From NCBI GenBank assembly GCA_009693325.1, contig SHXM01000007.1, positions 1-40,479 of the forward strand: DNA of 40,479 bases. Reading direction: 5' to 3'. Positions within the stretch are counted from its first letter, which is position 1; the number at the start of each line of letters is the position of its first letter. Positions 32,256-40,479 of this stretch are shown piece by piece. Under the pieces are notes generated by a model, which did not search any database, had not been told where the DNA came from, and saw only the letters and a program-made list of their open reading frames with translations. Source of the DNA: Rhodoferax sp. GTDB lineage: Bacteria; Pseudomonadota; Gammaproteobacteria; Burkholderiales; Burkholderiaceae_C. The translations under genes were made by a program, and so were the position numbers.

Positions 32256-34487
32256 ATGACCGACCGCACCACCACGCACCGCTTGCAAGTGGCCACCGAA
32301 CTGCACCATTTCATTGAAGACCGGGTGTTGCCCGGCACCGGCATCAGCCCGGCGAGCTTCTGGAAGAGCTTTGATGCCATCGTGACCGATCTGGCGCCCA
32401 AAAACATCGCCCTGCTGGCCGAGCGTGATCGGCTGCAGGCGGCACTTGACCAGTGGCACAGCGCCCATCCCGGCCCGATCCGGGACATGCCGGCCTACCG
32501 TGCTTTTCTGCAGCGCATCGGCTACCTGGTGCCTGAGCCGGGCAAGATCAAGATCAGCACCTCCAAGGTGGACGCCGAACTCGCCAAGCAGGCCGGGCCG
32601 CAACTGGTGGTGCCGGTGCTCAATGCCCGCTATGCGCTCAATGCCGCCAACGCGCGCTGGGGCAGCCTGTACGACGCCTTGTACGGCGCTGACCTGATCG
32701 CCGAGACACCCGGCTGCGAGAAAGCTGGCAAAAAAGGCGGCTACAACCCCGGGCGCGGTGCCAAAGTGATTGACTATGCGCGCCATGTGCTGGACCGTAC
32801 TGCGCCGCTGCGCAAGGGCTCGCACACGGACTCAGTGGGCTACCGCATCAAGGACGCCCAGCTCTTGGTGAAACTGGCCAACGGCAGCAAGACCGGCTTG
32901 GTGGATGGCAGCCAGTTGGTGGGTTACCAAGGCGATGCCAAGAACCCGTCTTCGGTGCTGCTGGCGCACCATGGCCTGCATCTGGACATCATCATCAACC
33001 GCGCCACGCCAATCGGCGCGGCCGACCCGGCTGGCGTTTGCGACCTGGTGCTTGAAGCTGCACTGTCCACCATCATGGACTTGGAAGATTCGGTGGCCGT
33101 GGTGGATGCGCAGGACAAGGTGATGGCCTACAGCAACTGGCTGGGCATTTTGAAGGGCAGCTTGACCGAGCAGGTGCGCAAAGGCAGCCACAGCTTTACC
33201 CGTGGCCTGAATCCGGACCGGCTCTACAACCCGCCAGCGGGCCGAGGCAAGGCTGTGCGGCTGCATGGTCGCTCTTTGATGTTTGTACGCAATGTGGGCC
33301 ACCTGATGAACAGCCCGGCCATTTTGTACACCGACAGCCAGGGCGCAGTCCGCGAAATTCCTGAAGGCATCCTGGACGCGGTGCTCACCACCACCATCGC
33401 GCTGCACGACCTGCAGGGCCATGGTGCACTGGCCTCGGGCGAGCAAATTTGTAACTCGCGCAAAGGCTCAATTTACATTGTCAAACCCAAGATGCATGGC
33501 CCGGCCGAGGTGGCCTTTGCCGCCGAATTGTTTGGCCGGGTCGAACACATGCTGGGCCTGCCTGACAGCACCGTCAAGCTTGGCATCATGGACGAGGAGA
33601 GGCGCACCAGCCTCAACCTCAAGGCCTGCATTGCCGCTGCTGCCAGCCGCGTGGCCTTTATCAACACCGGCTTTCTGGACCGCACCGGCGACGAGATGCA
33701 CAGCGCCATGCGGGCTGGCCCCATGATCCGCAAGGGCGACATGAAGTCCAGCGCCTGGATCCAGGCCTATGAGCGCAGCAATGTGCTGGTCGGCTTGAGT
33801 TGTGGTCTGCGTGGCCGGGCGCAAATTGGCAAGGGCATGTGGGCTATGCCCGACCTGATGAAGGCCATGATGGAGCAAAAAATTGCCCATCCGCGTGCCG
33901 GCGCCAACACCGCCTGGGTGCCCAGCCCCACTGGCGCCACGCTGCACGCGCTGCACTACCACCAGGTGCTGGTGTCCGACGTGCAAAAGACCCTGGAAAA
34001 AATCAAGGCCAGCAAACAGCATGATGCCCTGCTCGACGGGCTGCTGAGCATTCCGGTCACTGCCACGCCAAACTGGAGCGCAGCCGAGCGCCAGCAGGAG
34101 CTCGACAACAATGCGCAGGGCATTCTGGGCTATGTCGTCCGCTGGATCGACCAGGGTGTGGGCTGCTCCAAGGTGCCCGATATCCACAACATCGGCTTGA
34201 TGGAGGACCGCGCTACCCTGCGCATTAGCAGCCAGCATATCGCCAACTGGCTGCTGCACGGCATCGTCACAGAGGCACAGGTGCGCGAAACCTTCGAGCG
34301 CATGGCCGGGGTGGTGGACAGCCAAAATGCCGGTGATCCGCTGTACCAGCCCATGGCCGGGCGCTTCGACAGCTCCAAAGCCTACCAGGCCGCCTGCGAC
34401 CTGGTGTTCAAGGGCCTGGCCCAACCCAGCGGCTACACCGAGCCGCTGCTGCATGCCTGGCGGCTGAAGGTGAAGGCTGGGGCCTGA
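32256..34487 (+). CDS. glcB: Malate synthase G
   Basis: A 743-residue cytosolic enzyme joining glyoxylate and acetyl-CoA to malate. Length and motifs are those of isoform G. Seen: [46 protein letters not shown] with the Glu/Asp that bind Mg, [16 protein letters not shown], and the late [25 protein letters not shown], which holds the catalytic Asp and the reactive Cys. It allows growth on C2 compounds (glycolate, glyoxylate, acetate). It is divergent from the CoA-transferase operon and followed by a TAXI TRAP operon. Ribosome site GAAGG precedes the ATG. No isocitrate lyase gene is nearby. Confidence 0.97.
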   Translation: MTDRTTTHRLQVATELHHFIEDRVLPGTGISPASFWKSFDAIVTDLAPKNIALLAERDRLQAALDQWHSAHPGPIRDMPAYRAFLQRIGYLVPEPGKIKISTSKVDAELAKQAGPQLVVPVLNARYALNAANARWGSLYDALYGADLIAETPGCEKAGKKGGYNPGRGAKVIDYARHVLDRTAPLRKGSHTDSVGYRIKDAQLLVKLANGSKTGLVDGSQLVGYQGDAKNPSSVLLAHHGLHLDIIINRATPIGAADPAGVCDLVLEAALSTIMDLEDSVAVVDAQDKVMAYSNWLGILKGSLTEQVRKGSHSFTRGLNPDRLYNPPAGRGKAVRLHGRSLMFVRNVGHLMNSPAILYTDSQGAVREIPEGILDAVLTTTIALHDLQGHGALASGEQICNSRKGSIYIVKPKMHGPAEVAFAAELFGRVEHMLGLPDSTVKLGIMDEERRTSLNLKACIAAAASRVAFINTGFLDRTGDEMHSAMRAGPMIRKGDMKSSAWIQAYERSNVLVGLSCGLRGRAQIGKGMWAMPDLMKAMMEQKIAHPRAGANTAWVPSPTGATLHALHYHQVLVSDVQKTLEKIKASKQHDALLDGLLSIPVTATPNWSAAERQQELDNNAQGILGYVVRWIDQGVGCSKVPDIHNIGLMEDRATLRISSQHIANWLLHGIVTEAQVRETFERMAGVVDSQNAGDPLYQPMAGRFDSSKAYQAACDLVFKGLAQPSGYTEPLLHAWRLKVKAGA

Positions 34488-34493
34488 GGCAAC

Positions 34494-34507
34494 CCGCCCT
34501 TGGGCGG
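34494..34507 (+). terminator. Short hairpin after glcB (weak terminator candidate)
   Basis: CCGCCC (34494-34499), TT, GGGCGG (34502-34507) forms a 5-6-bp GC stem 7 bases after the glcB stop. No T-run follows, so it may only weaken read-through into the TAXI operon. Confidence 0.3.
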
Positions 34508-34552
34508 CCCAGGCTGAAACTGCAAAAGGCCTTCCCAGGCTGCCTGGCGGAG

Positions 34553-34571
34553 TACTAGGGTCAATCCCTAT
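34553..34571. promoter_or_regulatory. Inverted repeat TAGGG-N5-CCCTA upstream of the TAXI operon
   Basis: TAGGG (34556-34560) and CCCTA (34566-34570) are perfect 5-bp arms around TCAAT, within TACTAGGGTCAATCCCTATT. It lies 64 bp before the ATG of the TAXI binding protein, a good place for an activator or repressor site. The regulator is not in the window. Confidence 0.4.
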
Positions 34572-34634
34572 TGAAAACCGCCTCAGCGCCTGTGATGCTA
34601 GAGCGATTGGTTCACTATCCTTACGGAGATTTTT

Positions 34635-35585
34635 ATGCGCCTGATCAATCTGTTTTGTACCCTGAGCCTTGCCGCCACCGGGGCTGTGTTTGCGCAAAAT
34701 ATTTCTATTGCCACCGGCGGCACAGGGGGCGTGTATTACCCGATGGGGGGTGGCCTGGCCAATATCCTGTCCAAGCATGTGCCCGGGATGCAGGCCACCG
34801 CAGAGGTGACTGGCGGCTCGGTCGACAACCTCAACCTGGTGGGTAGCGGCAAGCCCTATGTCGCCTTCTCCATGGTCGACGCCGCGCTTGATGCGGCCAA
34901 GGGACAAGAAAAATTCACCAACCGAAAAGTCGATGTCAAGACACTGCTGGTGCTCTACCCCAACCGCATGCACGTGGTCACCGTCGAGTCCACCGGCATC
35001 AAAACCATGGCTGATTTGAAGGGCAGGCGGCTGTCTGCCGGCAGCCCTGGTAGCGCCACTGAAATCATGGCCTTTCGCCTGATGGAAGCTGCTGGCCTTG
35101 ACCCCTTGAAAGACGTCAGCCGCGAGCGCCTGGGCGTGGCTGAATCGGTGAATGCCTTGAAGGACAAAAAAATAGAGGCGTTTTTCTGGGTTGGCGGTCT
35201 GCCCACTGCCGCAGTCACTGATCTGGCCAGCACCCCGGGCACCAAAATCAAGATGATTGACCATTCAGAAGCGGTTGCTGCCATGAACAAAAAATGGGGC
35301 AGTTTGTATTACGCCGACACCATTCCAAAAGCCACCTATGCCGGCATGGCCAGCGACAACAAAATTGCATCCGTAGCCAATATTTTGGTTGCCAATGGCA
35401 ACCTGCCTGATGATCAGGCCTACAAGATCGTCAAGGCAGTTTTTGACTACCAAAAAGACCTGGTGGCAGTGCATCAGGAATACAGCAACCTGAGAATCGC
35501 CAGCCAGAAAAACGCCGCTACCTCAGTGCCATTCCATCCGGGGGCTGAGAAATACATCATCGAAAAAGGCGGCAAGCTTGACTGA
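34635..35585 (+). CDS. TAXI-family TRAP transporter solute-binding protein
   Basis: A 316-residue periplasmic receptor of the TAXI (TRAP-associated extracytoplasmic immunogenic) type. Signal MRLINLFCTLSLAATGAVFA, then mature QNISIATGGTGGVYYPMGGG, which is the family hallmark (ATGGTGGVYYPxGG). Later VTGGSVDNLNLVGSG, GRRLSAGSPGSATEIMA and IEAFFWVGGLPTAAVTDLA complete the core. Known TAXI ligands are dicarboxylates or glutamate-like, but few are tested. It is followed directly by its fused permease with an 8-bp overlap. A GGAG ribosome site lies 7 bases before the ATG. Confidence 0.94.
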   Translation: MRLINLFCTLSLAATGAVFAQNISIATGGTGGVYYPMGGGLANILSKHVPGMQATAEVTGGSVDNLNLVGSGKPYVAFSMVDAALDAAKGQEKFTNRKVDVKTLLVLYPNRMHVVTVESTGIKTMADLKGRRLSAGSPGSATEIMAFRLMEAAGLDPLKDVSRERLGVAESVNALKDKKIEAFFWVGGLPTAAVTDLASTPGTKIKMIDHSEAVAAMNKKWGSLYYADTIPKATYAGMASDNKIASVANILVANGNLPDDQAYKIVKAVFDYQKDLVAVHQEYSNLRIASQKNAATSVPFHPGAEKYIIEKGGKLD

Positions 35586-37599
35586 AGCTGTTGCAGACAC
35601 GCTTGACGAGCAGACCCGCCGGCAGGTTGAAAGCCTGATTAAGAAAGAAGAGGGAGACGCCAACCAGTACCGCGGCGCCCTGGGCGTGGCGCTCACCCTG
35701 ACCGCCGTACTGATGTCGCTGTTTCATCTGTATGCAGCCTATGCCATCGTGCCCGCCCAGTTGCTGCGCACAACCCATGTCACCCTGGTGCTGGTGTTTA
35801 TTTTCCTGAGCTTTCCGATTGCGGCGCGCTTCAAAAATCGGCTGATGCCGTGGGACATCCTGCTCGCTATGCTGGCAGTAGCCACCTTGGTGTACGCCTA
35901 CCTCGGCGGTGATGACTTCACTGACCGCAACACCTACCCCTTCACCACCGATGTGGTGTTTGGCGGCGTCTTGATTTTGCTGATCCTCGAGGGCTTGCGC
36001 CGAACCAATGGCTGGGTGCTGTTGTCGGTCACCGTGGGGTTTTTGCTCTATGCGCTGTTTGGCAACCTGTTGCCCGCGCCCTGGACCCACAAGGGCTACG
36101 AGTTGCCGCGTCTGGTTGGCTTCATGTACATGACGCTTGAGGGAATTTTTGGCACTGCGGTGGATGTTTCTGCAACCCTGATTATTCTGTTCACCATCTT
36201 TGGTGCATTTTTGCAGTTCAGCGGGGCGGGTAAGTTCTTCATTGATTTTTCTTTCTCCTTGATGGGCGGCAAGACCTCCAATGTTGGCAAGACCGTGGTG
36301 ATGTCTTCTTTTTTGCTGGGTGGCCCGTCGGGCTCGGGTGTCGCCACCACTGTCACCGTTGGCGCTGTGGCCCACGACATGCTGGCCAAAGCCGGGTATG
36401 ACAAAAATGCGGCGGGGGGTCTGCTGGCTGCTGGGGGTCTGGGTGCCATTATTTCGCCGCCGGTGCTCGGCGCTGCCGCATTCCTGATCGCCGAGTTTTT
36501 GAAAATTTCTTATCTCGATGTGTTGTTGATGGCCACAGTGCCTACTTTTTTGTTCTATCTCGGTCTGTATGTGATGGTCACCATTGACGCCCGCAAGTAC
36601 AGCATGAGCGGGCAAAAAATCCAGAACATCGAGGGCGCCTGGTCGCTGACCAAAAAATACTGGTTTCACTTTTTTTCGCTGATATCCATTGTTGTTTTCA
36701 TGATGCTCGGGTTTTCTCCGGTGATGTCGGTGTTTTGGGCCACAGTGGCCTCATTTGCCACCAGCTTTTTGCGCTCCGACTCAGCCATGATCCCCTACGC
36801 CATAGCCCGCAGCGGCACGCCTTTTTGGAAGAGCCTGTACCAGTCAAAGCTGGTCGCGGCCCTGTCTGGCGGCTTTACCCAGGTGCTGTCGATTGCGGCA
36901 ACCTGTGCCGGTGCAGGGCTGATCGTTGGCGTGGTGGTGCTCACCGGCTTGGGCCTGAAATTCAGTGCCATCGTGCTCGATTACGCCGATGGATCGCTAT
37001 TTTTAACTGCCCTGTTCACCGGGCTGGTGGTCTGGGTGGTGGGCTTGGCAGTACCAGTGACCGCCTCCTACATCATCTGCGCGGTGATTGCCGCGCCCGC
37101 CATGATCAAGCTCGGCGTACCAGACTATGCAGCGCACATGTTTATTTTTTACTATGCGGTGCTCTCTGAAGTCTCTCCGCCCACGGCGCTGTCTCCCTTT
37201 GCCGCAGCAGCAATCTGCAAAGGAGACCCCTACAAAACCACCTTTCAAAGCTGGAAATACGTTGCACCAGCAATCTTGGTGCCCTTTATTTTCGTGCTCG
37301 ACCCAGCCGGCGTGGCGCTGCTTTTGATGGGCAACAGCAAAGCGCTGGCAGCGGCTAATTGGGGTGAGATTGCCTGGATCACCTTCACAGCCTCGGCGGG
37401 CATTGTTGCCTTGGCCGGCGGTTTACAAAACTGGTTCATCCTGAAAACCAGCTTCCTCGAGCGCTGGGTTCTGGTGGGCTCTGGCGTGGCGCTGACCTAC
37501 CCTTCCACAGTCAGCGACATGGCGGGTGCGGCCGGTCTGGCGCTGGTGGTGGCCGCGCAGCTGCTGCGGCAGTCCAGACAGGCCCGCTCAACCGTTTAG
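35578..37599 (+). CDS. TRAP transporter permease, fused DctQ-DctM (TAXI type)
   Basis: A 673-residue membrane protein in which small and large TRAP subunits are fused, as usual for TAXI systems. A hydrophilic start (residues 1-33) is followed by about four segments (Q part, to about 165) and about a dozen more (M part). Seen: SSFLLGGPSGSGVATTVTVGAVAHDML, GGLLAAGGLGAIISPPVLGAAAFL, VPVTASYIICAVIAAPAM and SEVSPPTALSPFAAAAI. The start is TTG at 35578, inside the last codons of the binding-protein gene, preceded by AAAGGCGG; the overlap is 8 bp, so translation is likely coupled. It is followed after 8 bp by the dehydratase. Confidence 0.93.
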   Translation: MTEAVADTLDEQTRRQVESLIKKEEGDANQYRGALGVALTLTAVLMSLFHLYAAYAIVPAQLLRTTHVTLVLVFIFLSFPIAARFKNRLMPWDILLAMLAVATLVYAYLGGDDFTDRNTYPFTTDVVFGGVLILLILEGLRRTNGWVLLSVTVGFLLYALFGNLLPAPWTHKGYELPRLVGFMYMTLEGIFGTAVDVSATLIILFTIFGAFLQFSGAGKFFIDFSFSLMGGKTSNVGKTVVMSSFLLGGPSGSGVATTVTVGAVAHDMLAKAGYDKNAAGGLLAAGGLGAIISPPVLGAAAFLIAEFLKISYLDVLLMATVPTFLFYLGLYVMVTIDARKYSMSGQKIQNIEGAWSLTKKYWFHFFSLISIVVFMMLGFSPVMSVFWATVASFATSFLRSDSAMIPYAIARSGTPFWKSLYQSKLVAALSGGFTQVLSIAATCAGAGLIVGVVVLTGLGLKFSAIVLDYADGSLFLTALFTGLVVWVVGLAVPVTASYIICAVIAAPAMIKLGVPDYAAHMFIFYYAVLSEVSPPTALSPFAAAAICKGDPYKTTFQSWKYVAPAILVPFIFVLDPAGVALLLMGNSKALAAANWGEIAWITFTASAGIVALAGGLQNWFILKTSFLERWVLVGSGVALTYPSTVSDMAGAAGLALVVAAQLLRQSRQARSTV

Positions 37600-37607
37600 C
37601 CACTGTC

Positions 37608-39359
37608 ATGGCCAAGCCAGAAACCGATCGCGCCATGCTGGACAGCGGCACGCCGGGCATGACCAAGGGGCTGACCCACTATGGTGATCCCGGGTTCTCT
37701 TTGTTCTTGCGCAAAGCCTTTATCAAAGGCGCAGGTTTTACTGATTCGGCGCTGGCGCGCCCGGTCATCGGCATCACCAACACAGGCAGCGCTTACAACC
37801 CCTGCCACGGTAACGCCCCCCAATTGATCGAGGCGGTCAAGCGCGGCGTGATGTTGGCCGGCGGCCTGCCCATGGATTTCCCGACCATCTCTATTCATGA
37901 GAGCTTCTCGCAGCCCAACAGCATGTTTTTGCGCAACCTGATGTCGATGGACACCGAGGAACTGCTGCGCGCTCAGCCCATGGATGCGGTTGTACTGATT
38001 GGTGGCTGCGACAAAACCGTGCCGGCACAGCTGATGGGCGCTGCATCGGCGGGTTTGCCGGCGGTGCAACTGATCACCGGCTCGATGTTGACCGGATCGC
38101 ACCGGGGCGAACGTGTGGGCGCTTGCACCGATTGCCGCCGCTACTGGGGCAGGTTTCGTGCTCAAGAAATAGACCAGCATGAGCTCGCCGAGGTCAACAC
38201 CCAACTGGTGGCAAGCGTGGGCACTTGCTCGGTCATGGGAACGGCCAGCACCATGGCTTGCATTGCTGAGGCCTTGGGCATGACCGTGCCGGGCGGCGCG
38301 TCGCCGCCGGCGGTCACGGCCGACCGCATGCGCATTGCCGAGCAAAGCGGCGCGCTGGCCGTTGGCATGGCGCGACAGGGCTTGACGATTGACAAAGTAC
38401 TCACCGAGAAAGCCTTCGAGAACGCGATGCGGGTGCTGCTGGCCATTGGCGGCTCAAGCAACGGCATCGTTCACCTGACGGCGATTGCCGGGCGCATGGG
38501 TTTTCAGATGGACTTACAGGCACTCGACCGCATGGGGCGGGAAACCCCGGTGTTGCTTGACCTGAAGCCCTCGGGTCAGCACTACATGGAGGATTTCCAT
38601 CACGCCGGTGGCATGGCCACTCTGCTGCGCGAACTCAAGCCCCTGCTGCATCTCGATGCCATGACGGTCACTGGACGAACCCTGGGCCAGGAGATCGAAG
38701 CCGCCGGACCGGGCTTCAAGCAGCAGGTGGTTCGGCCCATGAGCCAGCCCATCTATCCCCAAGGCGGCATTGCTGTTTTAAGAGGCAATTTAGCCCCCGG
38801 TGGCGCCATCATCAAGCAATCTGCCGCCAACCCGGTATTGATGGAGCATGAGGGCCGCGCTGTAGTTTTTGAAAATCTTCAAGACCTGGCCGAGCGCATT
38901 GATTCGCCTGACCTGGATGTCAACGCAGATGATATTTTGGTGCTCAAGCACATCGGCCCCAAGGGCGCTGCGATGCCCGAGGCCGGCTACCTGCCCATAC
39001 CCAAAAAGCTGGCGCTGGCCGGGTGCAAAGACATGGTGCGAATCTCAGATGGCCGCATGAGTGGTACCGCTTTTGGCACCATCGTGTTGCACATCACACC
39101 AGAGTCCGCCATCGGCGGACCGCTAGCTTATGTGCAAAACGGCGACCGCATCCGTTTAAGCGTGGCGCGCCGCGAACTCTCCTTGCTGGTCAGCCAGGCC
39201 GAGTTGGACCAGCGCCAAGCCAGCCAACCGGCCACGCCGCCCAGCGCACAGCGGGGCTACCTCAAGCTGTTTTTGCAAAGCGTGACCCAAGCGGACCAGG
39301 GTGCTGATTTTGATTTCTTGATGCCTCCGATGACGGCTGTCATCCCGCGCAACCCTTGA
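37608..39359 (+). CDS. IlvD/Edd-family dehydratase, sugar-acid type
   Basis: A 583-residue Fe-S dehydratase that turns an aldonic (or dihydroxy) acid into a 2-keto-3-deoxy acid. The three cluster cysteines are Cys66 (NPCHGNA), Cys134 (GGCDKT) and Cys207 (GTCSVMG). Their spacing of 68 and 73 equals that recalled for L-arabonate/D-xylonate dehydratases (Cys60, 128, 201), which bind 2Fe-2S. The catalytic-type Ser lies in ISDGRMSGTAFG. This favours a pentonate-like substrate over branched-chain synthesis. It is co-transcribed with the TAXI importer, 8 bp upstream, so the importer probably brings in a sugar acid. Its TGA sits in a 16-bp palindrome. Confidence 0.9.
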   Translation: MAKPETDRAMLDSGTPGMTKGLTHYGDPGFSLFLRKAFIKGAGFTDSALARPVIGITNTGSAYNPCHGNAPQLIEAVKRGVMLAGGLPMDFPTISIHESFSQPNSMFLRNLMSMDTEELLRAQPMDAVVLIGGCDKTVPAQLMGAASAGLPAVQLITGSMLTGSHRGERVGACTDCRRYWGRFRAQEIDQHELAEVNTQLVASVGTCSVMGTASTMACIAEALGMTVPGGASPPAVTADRMRIAEQSGALAVGMARQGLTIDKVLTEKAFENAMRVLLAIGGSSNGIVHLTAIAGRMGFQMDLQALDRMGRETPVLLDLKPSGQHYMEDFHHAGGMATLLRELKPLLHLDAMTVTGRTLGQEIEAAGPGFKQQVVRPMSQPIYPQGGIAVLRGNLAPGGAIIKQSAANPVLMEHEGRAVVFENLQDLAERIDSPDLDVNADDILVLKHIGPKGAAMPEAGYLPIPKKLALAGCKDMVRISDGRMSGTAFGTIVLHITPESAIGGPLAYVQNGDRIRLSVARRELSLLVSQAELDQRQASQPATPPSAQRGYLKLFLQSVTQADQGADFDFLMPPMTAVIPRNP

Positions 39360-39371
39360 GCCCGGGCTCAA
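39356..39371. terminator. Perfect 16-bp palindrome over the dehydratase stop codon
   Basis: TTGAGCCCGGGCTCAA is perfectly self-complementary and includes the TGA at 39357-39359. As RNA it makes a 6-bp stem with loop CCGG. A T-run (GTTTTTG) appears only about 13 bases later, so termination is possible but not typical. Confidence 0.4.
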
Positions 39372-39406
39372 ACCAGACACACTGTTTTTGAATTACGCTT
39401 GGGGCC

Positions 39407-39619
39407 ATGCCATCTCAGCCGCAAGTACCTGCCCCGACAGCGCCAGTCAACTGCTGGCAATGCCGACATTTTGCGACCAGCTGGGACCCCGCACTGCCCT
39501 ACAGCTGCAAACTTTTGGGCTTCAAAACCCGGATGCTGCCGTCGATGCAGGTCATGCAGATCGATGGACGACCCTGCCAAGGTTTTGCGCCCAAAGCCGC
39601 GCTGCCCAAGGGTGGGTGA
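39407..39619 (+). CDS. Small four-cysteine protein, unknown function
   Basis: A 70-residue protein: Cys16 and Cys19 in NCWQCRHF, Cys34 in PYSCKLLGFKTRMLP and Cys57 in GRPCQGFAPK. Four cysteines in a CxxC...C...C pattern suggest a small zinc ribbon or metal site. The pattern of aromatic and Gly residues around them looks selected rather than random. I recall similar short uncharacterised proteins in Burkholderiales but cannot name a family. It begins 47 bp after the dehydratase stop, with GGGGCC before the ATG as a poor ribosome site. Whether it belongs to the dehydratase operon is unclear. Confidence 0.65.
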   Translation: MPSQPQVPAPTAPVNCWQCRHFATSWDPALPYSCKLLGFKTRMLPSMQVMQIDGRPCQGFAPKAALPKGG

Positions 39620-39721
39620 TTTGAGGGTCTGGCGCGTCAACTGTCGCTCAGTCCGAGGGCTGGGCCCATGCTTGTGCATGCTGTCACCCGGACCAACATT
39701 TTTTACCAGGTACCCAGCACC

Positions 39722-40479
39722 ATGACAAGCCACTCTCTGCCTGCCCGTCCCCTGCGTTTGGGCGTTTTGGGATGCGCCAATATTGCCAGGCAGTTTGCCC
39801 GTGATGTGGCCTCTAGCCCCTGGGTCAGGGTGGATGCCGTGGCGAGCCGGCGCAGCGAGACCGCCCTGGCGTTTGCCAAGGCTTGTGGCATTGGGCGCTG
39901 GCACGGCAGCTACGAAGCCTTGTTGGCTGATGCACAGCTTGATGCGATCTACCTGCCCCTGCCCAACAGCCTGCACGCAGAATGGGCGATCAAGGCAGCG
40001 CAAGCGGGCAAGCATGTGCTGTGCGAGAAGCCGCTGGCGCTGAGCCTGGCGCAGGCGCGGGCGATGTTTGATGCAGCACGCCAACACCGGGTGATGCTGC
40101 TGGAGGCTTTTCCCTACTACTTTCAGCCCCAGACCGGCGCCATGCTGGCGCTGCTGGCGCGGGGGGAGATCGGGCAGGTGCGGTCGGTGCAGGCGAGCTT
40201 TGGCTTCACCATGTCCAACCCGGTGGGCAATATCCGCTTGCGGCCTGACTTGGGAGGTGGCGCATTACTCGATGCCGGTTGTTATGCCTTGAGCCTGATA
40301 CGCTTGGTAATGGGTGTGGCGCCTCAGCGTGTGCGGGCTGACGCCAGTTGGGCGGCGTCCGGCGTGGACATGAGCCTGATGGCAAGTTTGTATTACGCCG
40401 ATGGCCGGCGCGCCCAGCTCTCTTGCGCCATGGATGTGGCCAACCACCGGCATGCCACCGTTGTGGGTACTTTGGGTAC
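39722..40479 (+). CDS. Gfo/Idh/MocA-family oxidoreductase, N-terminal part (cut by window edge)
   Basis: The first 252 codons of an NAD(P)-dependent sugar or polyol dehydrogenase-like enzyme. Seen: Rossmann start LRLGVLGCANIARQF (12-26), LDAIYLPLPNSLHAEWAI, the family signature EKP at 102-104 (HVLCEKPLAL), LEAFPYYFQPQ, and a C-terminal domain start with DLGGGALLDAGCYAL, whose conserved D-x-G-x-Y/H region carries the catalytic residue. It resembles trans-1,2-dihydrodiol/D-xylose dehydrogenase-like members. The ATG at 39722 lacks a clear ribosome site. The neighbour dehydratase and TRAP genes fit a sugar-acid pathway. The end lies outside the window. Confidence 0.9.
   Translation, partial: MTSHSLPARPLRLGVLGCANIARQFARDVASSPWVRVDAVASRRSETALAFAKACGIGRWHGSYEALLADAQLDAIYLPLPNSLHAEWAIKAAQAGKHVLCEKPLALSLAQARAMFDAARQHRVMLLEAFPYYFQPQTGAMLALLARGEIGQVRSVQASFGFTMSNPVGNIRLRPDLGGGALLDAGCYALSLIRLVMGVAPQRVRADASWAASGVDMSLMASLYYADGRRAQLSCAMDVANHRHATVVGTLG

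Noticed and set aside
33468-35264. A 598-codon open frame on the minus strand
   Set aside because: It is antisense to malate synthase G and the TAXI receptor gene and has no domain-like motif or ribosome site.
35557-36669. A 370-codon minus-strand frame rich in His and Gln
   Set aside because: It is a shadow of the fused TRAP permease gene; its composition mirrors hydrophobic codons read in reverse.
37608-39359. Calling the dehydratase ilvD (branched-chain amino acid synthesis)
   Set aside because: The cysteine spacing and transporter context fit sugar-acid dehydratases better, and no ilv neighbour is present.
1-40479. tRNA, rRNA, CRISPR array, prophage or intact IS element
   Set aside because: I looked for regular spaced repeats, tRNA-like cloverleaf ends and transposase motifs and found none that held up.

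Overview
The window is high-GC chromosomal DNA of a betaproteobacterium. It is most likely Burkholderiales, family Comamonadaceae (Polaromonas/Rhodoferax-like). This is inferred from the gene order argS - SPOR protein - dsbA - lptA - lptB - rpoN, the many solute-binding-protein transporters (ABC, TRAP-DctPQM, TRAP-TAXI), and the style of the CoA-transferase and amidase genes. There are no rRNA or tRNA genes, no CRISPR array, no intact insertion sequence and no prophage. About 31 genes look intact within the window, two run off its edges, and three stretches are gene remnants.

Layout. (1) 1-2062: the start of a family-5 solute-binding protein, divergent from an MlrC-type M81 metallopeptidase, with an IclR-like palindrome between them. 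(2) 2083-4334 (minus): YebC/TACO1 protein, an atypical alpha/beta hydrolase and a 2H phosphoesterase. (3) 4582-8700 (plus): a complete Ugp-like sugar ABC importer in the order ATPase, binding protein, permease, permease. (4) 8929-11668: a D-2-hydroxyacid dehydrogenase, divergent from a fluoroacetate-dehalogenase-like hydrolase coupled to an SDR. (5) 11669-15253: an AbrB-like remnant, a membrane-anchored FMN/GltB-domain protein, a DUF4143 ATPase behind a nested symmetric operator, and a PIN-domain protein that shares a palindromic end with the ATPase. (6) 15273-22721 (minus): housekeeping block of THUMP methyltransferase, rpoN, lptB, lptA, dsbA, SPOR protein and argS. (7) 22770-25444: a LysR regulator divergent from an amidase with an AtzG-like N-terminal extension. 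(8) 25445-26604: a decayed cytochrome-c-peroxidase locus. (9) 26605-32014 (minus): M24 peptidase, TRAP-DctMQP importer and family III CoA transferase. (10) 32256-39359 (plus): malate synthase G, then a TAXI-type TRAP importer and an IlvD/Edd-family sugar-acid dehydratase. (11) 39407-40479: a small four-cysteine protein and the start of a Gfo/Idh/MocA oxidoreductase.

Together the accessory genes suggest a scavenging heterotroph that imports oligopeptides, sugars or polyols and organic or sugar acids, then feeds them through dehydratase, CoA-transferase and glyoxylate (malate synthase) steps. Specific substrates cannot be read from the sequence. No whole new system is evident. The most distinctive unexplained features are the nested dyad before the DUF4143 ATPase, the palindrome holding both stop codons of the convergent ATPase/PIN pair, the AtzG-amidase fusion, and the two substrate-unknown TRAP catabolic clusters.
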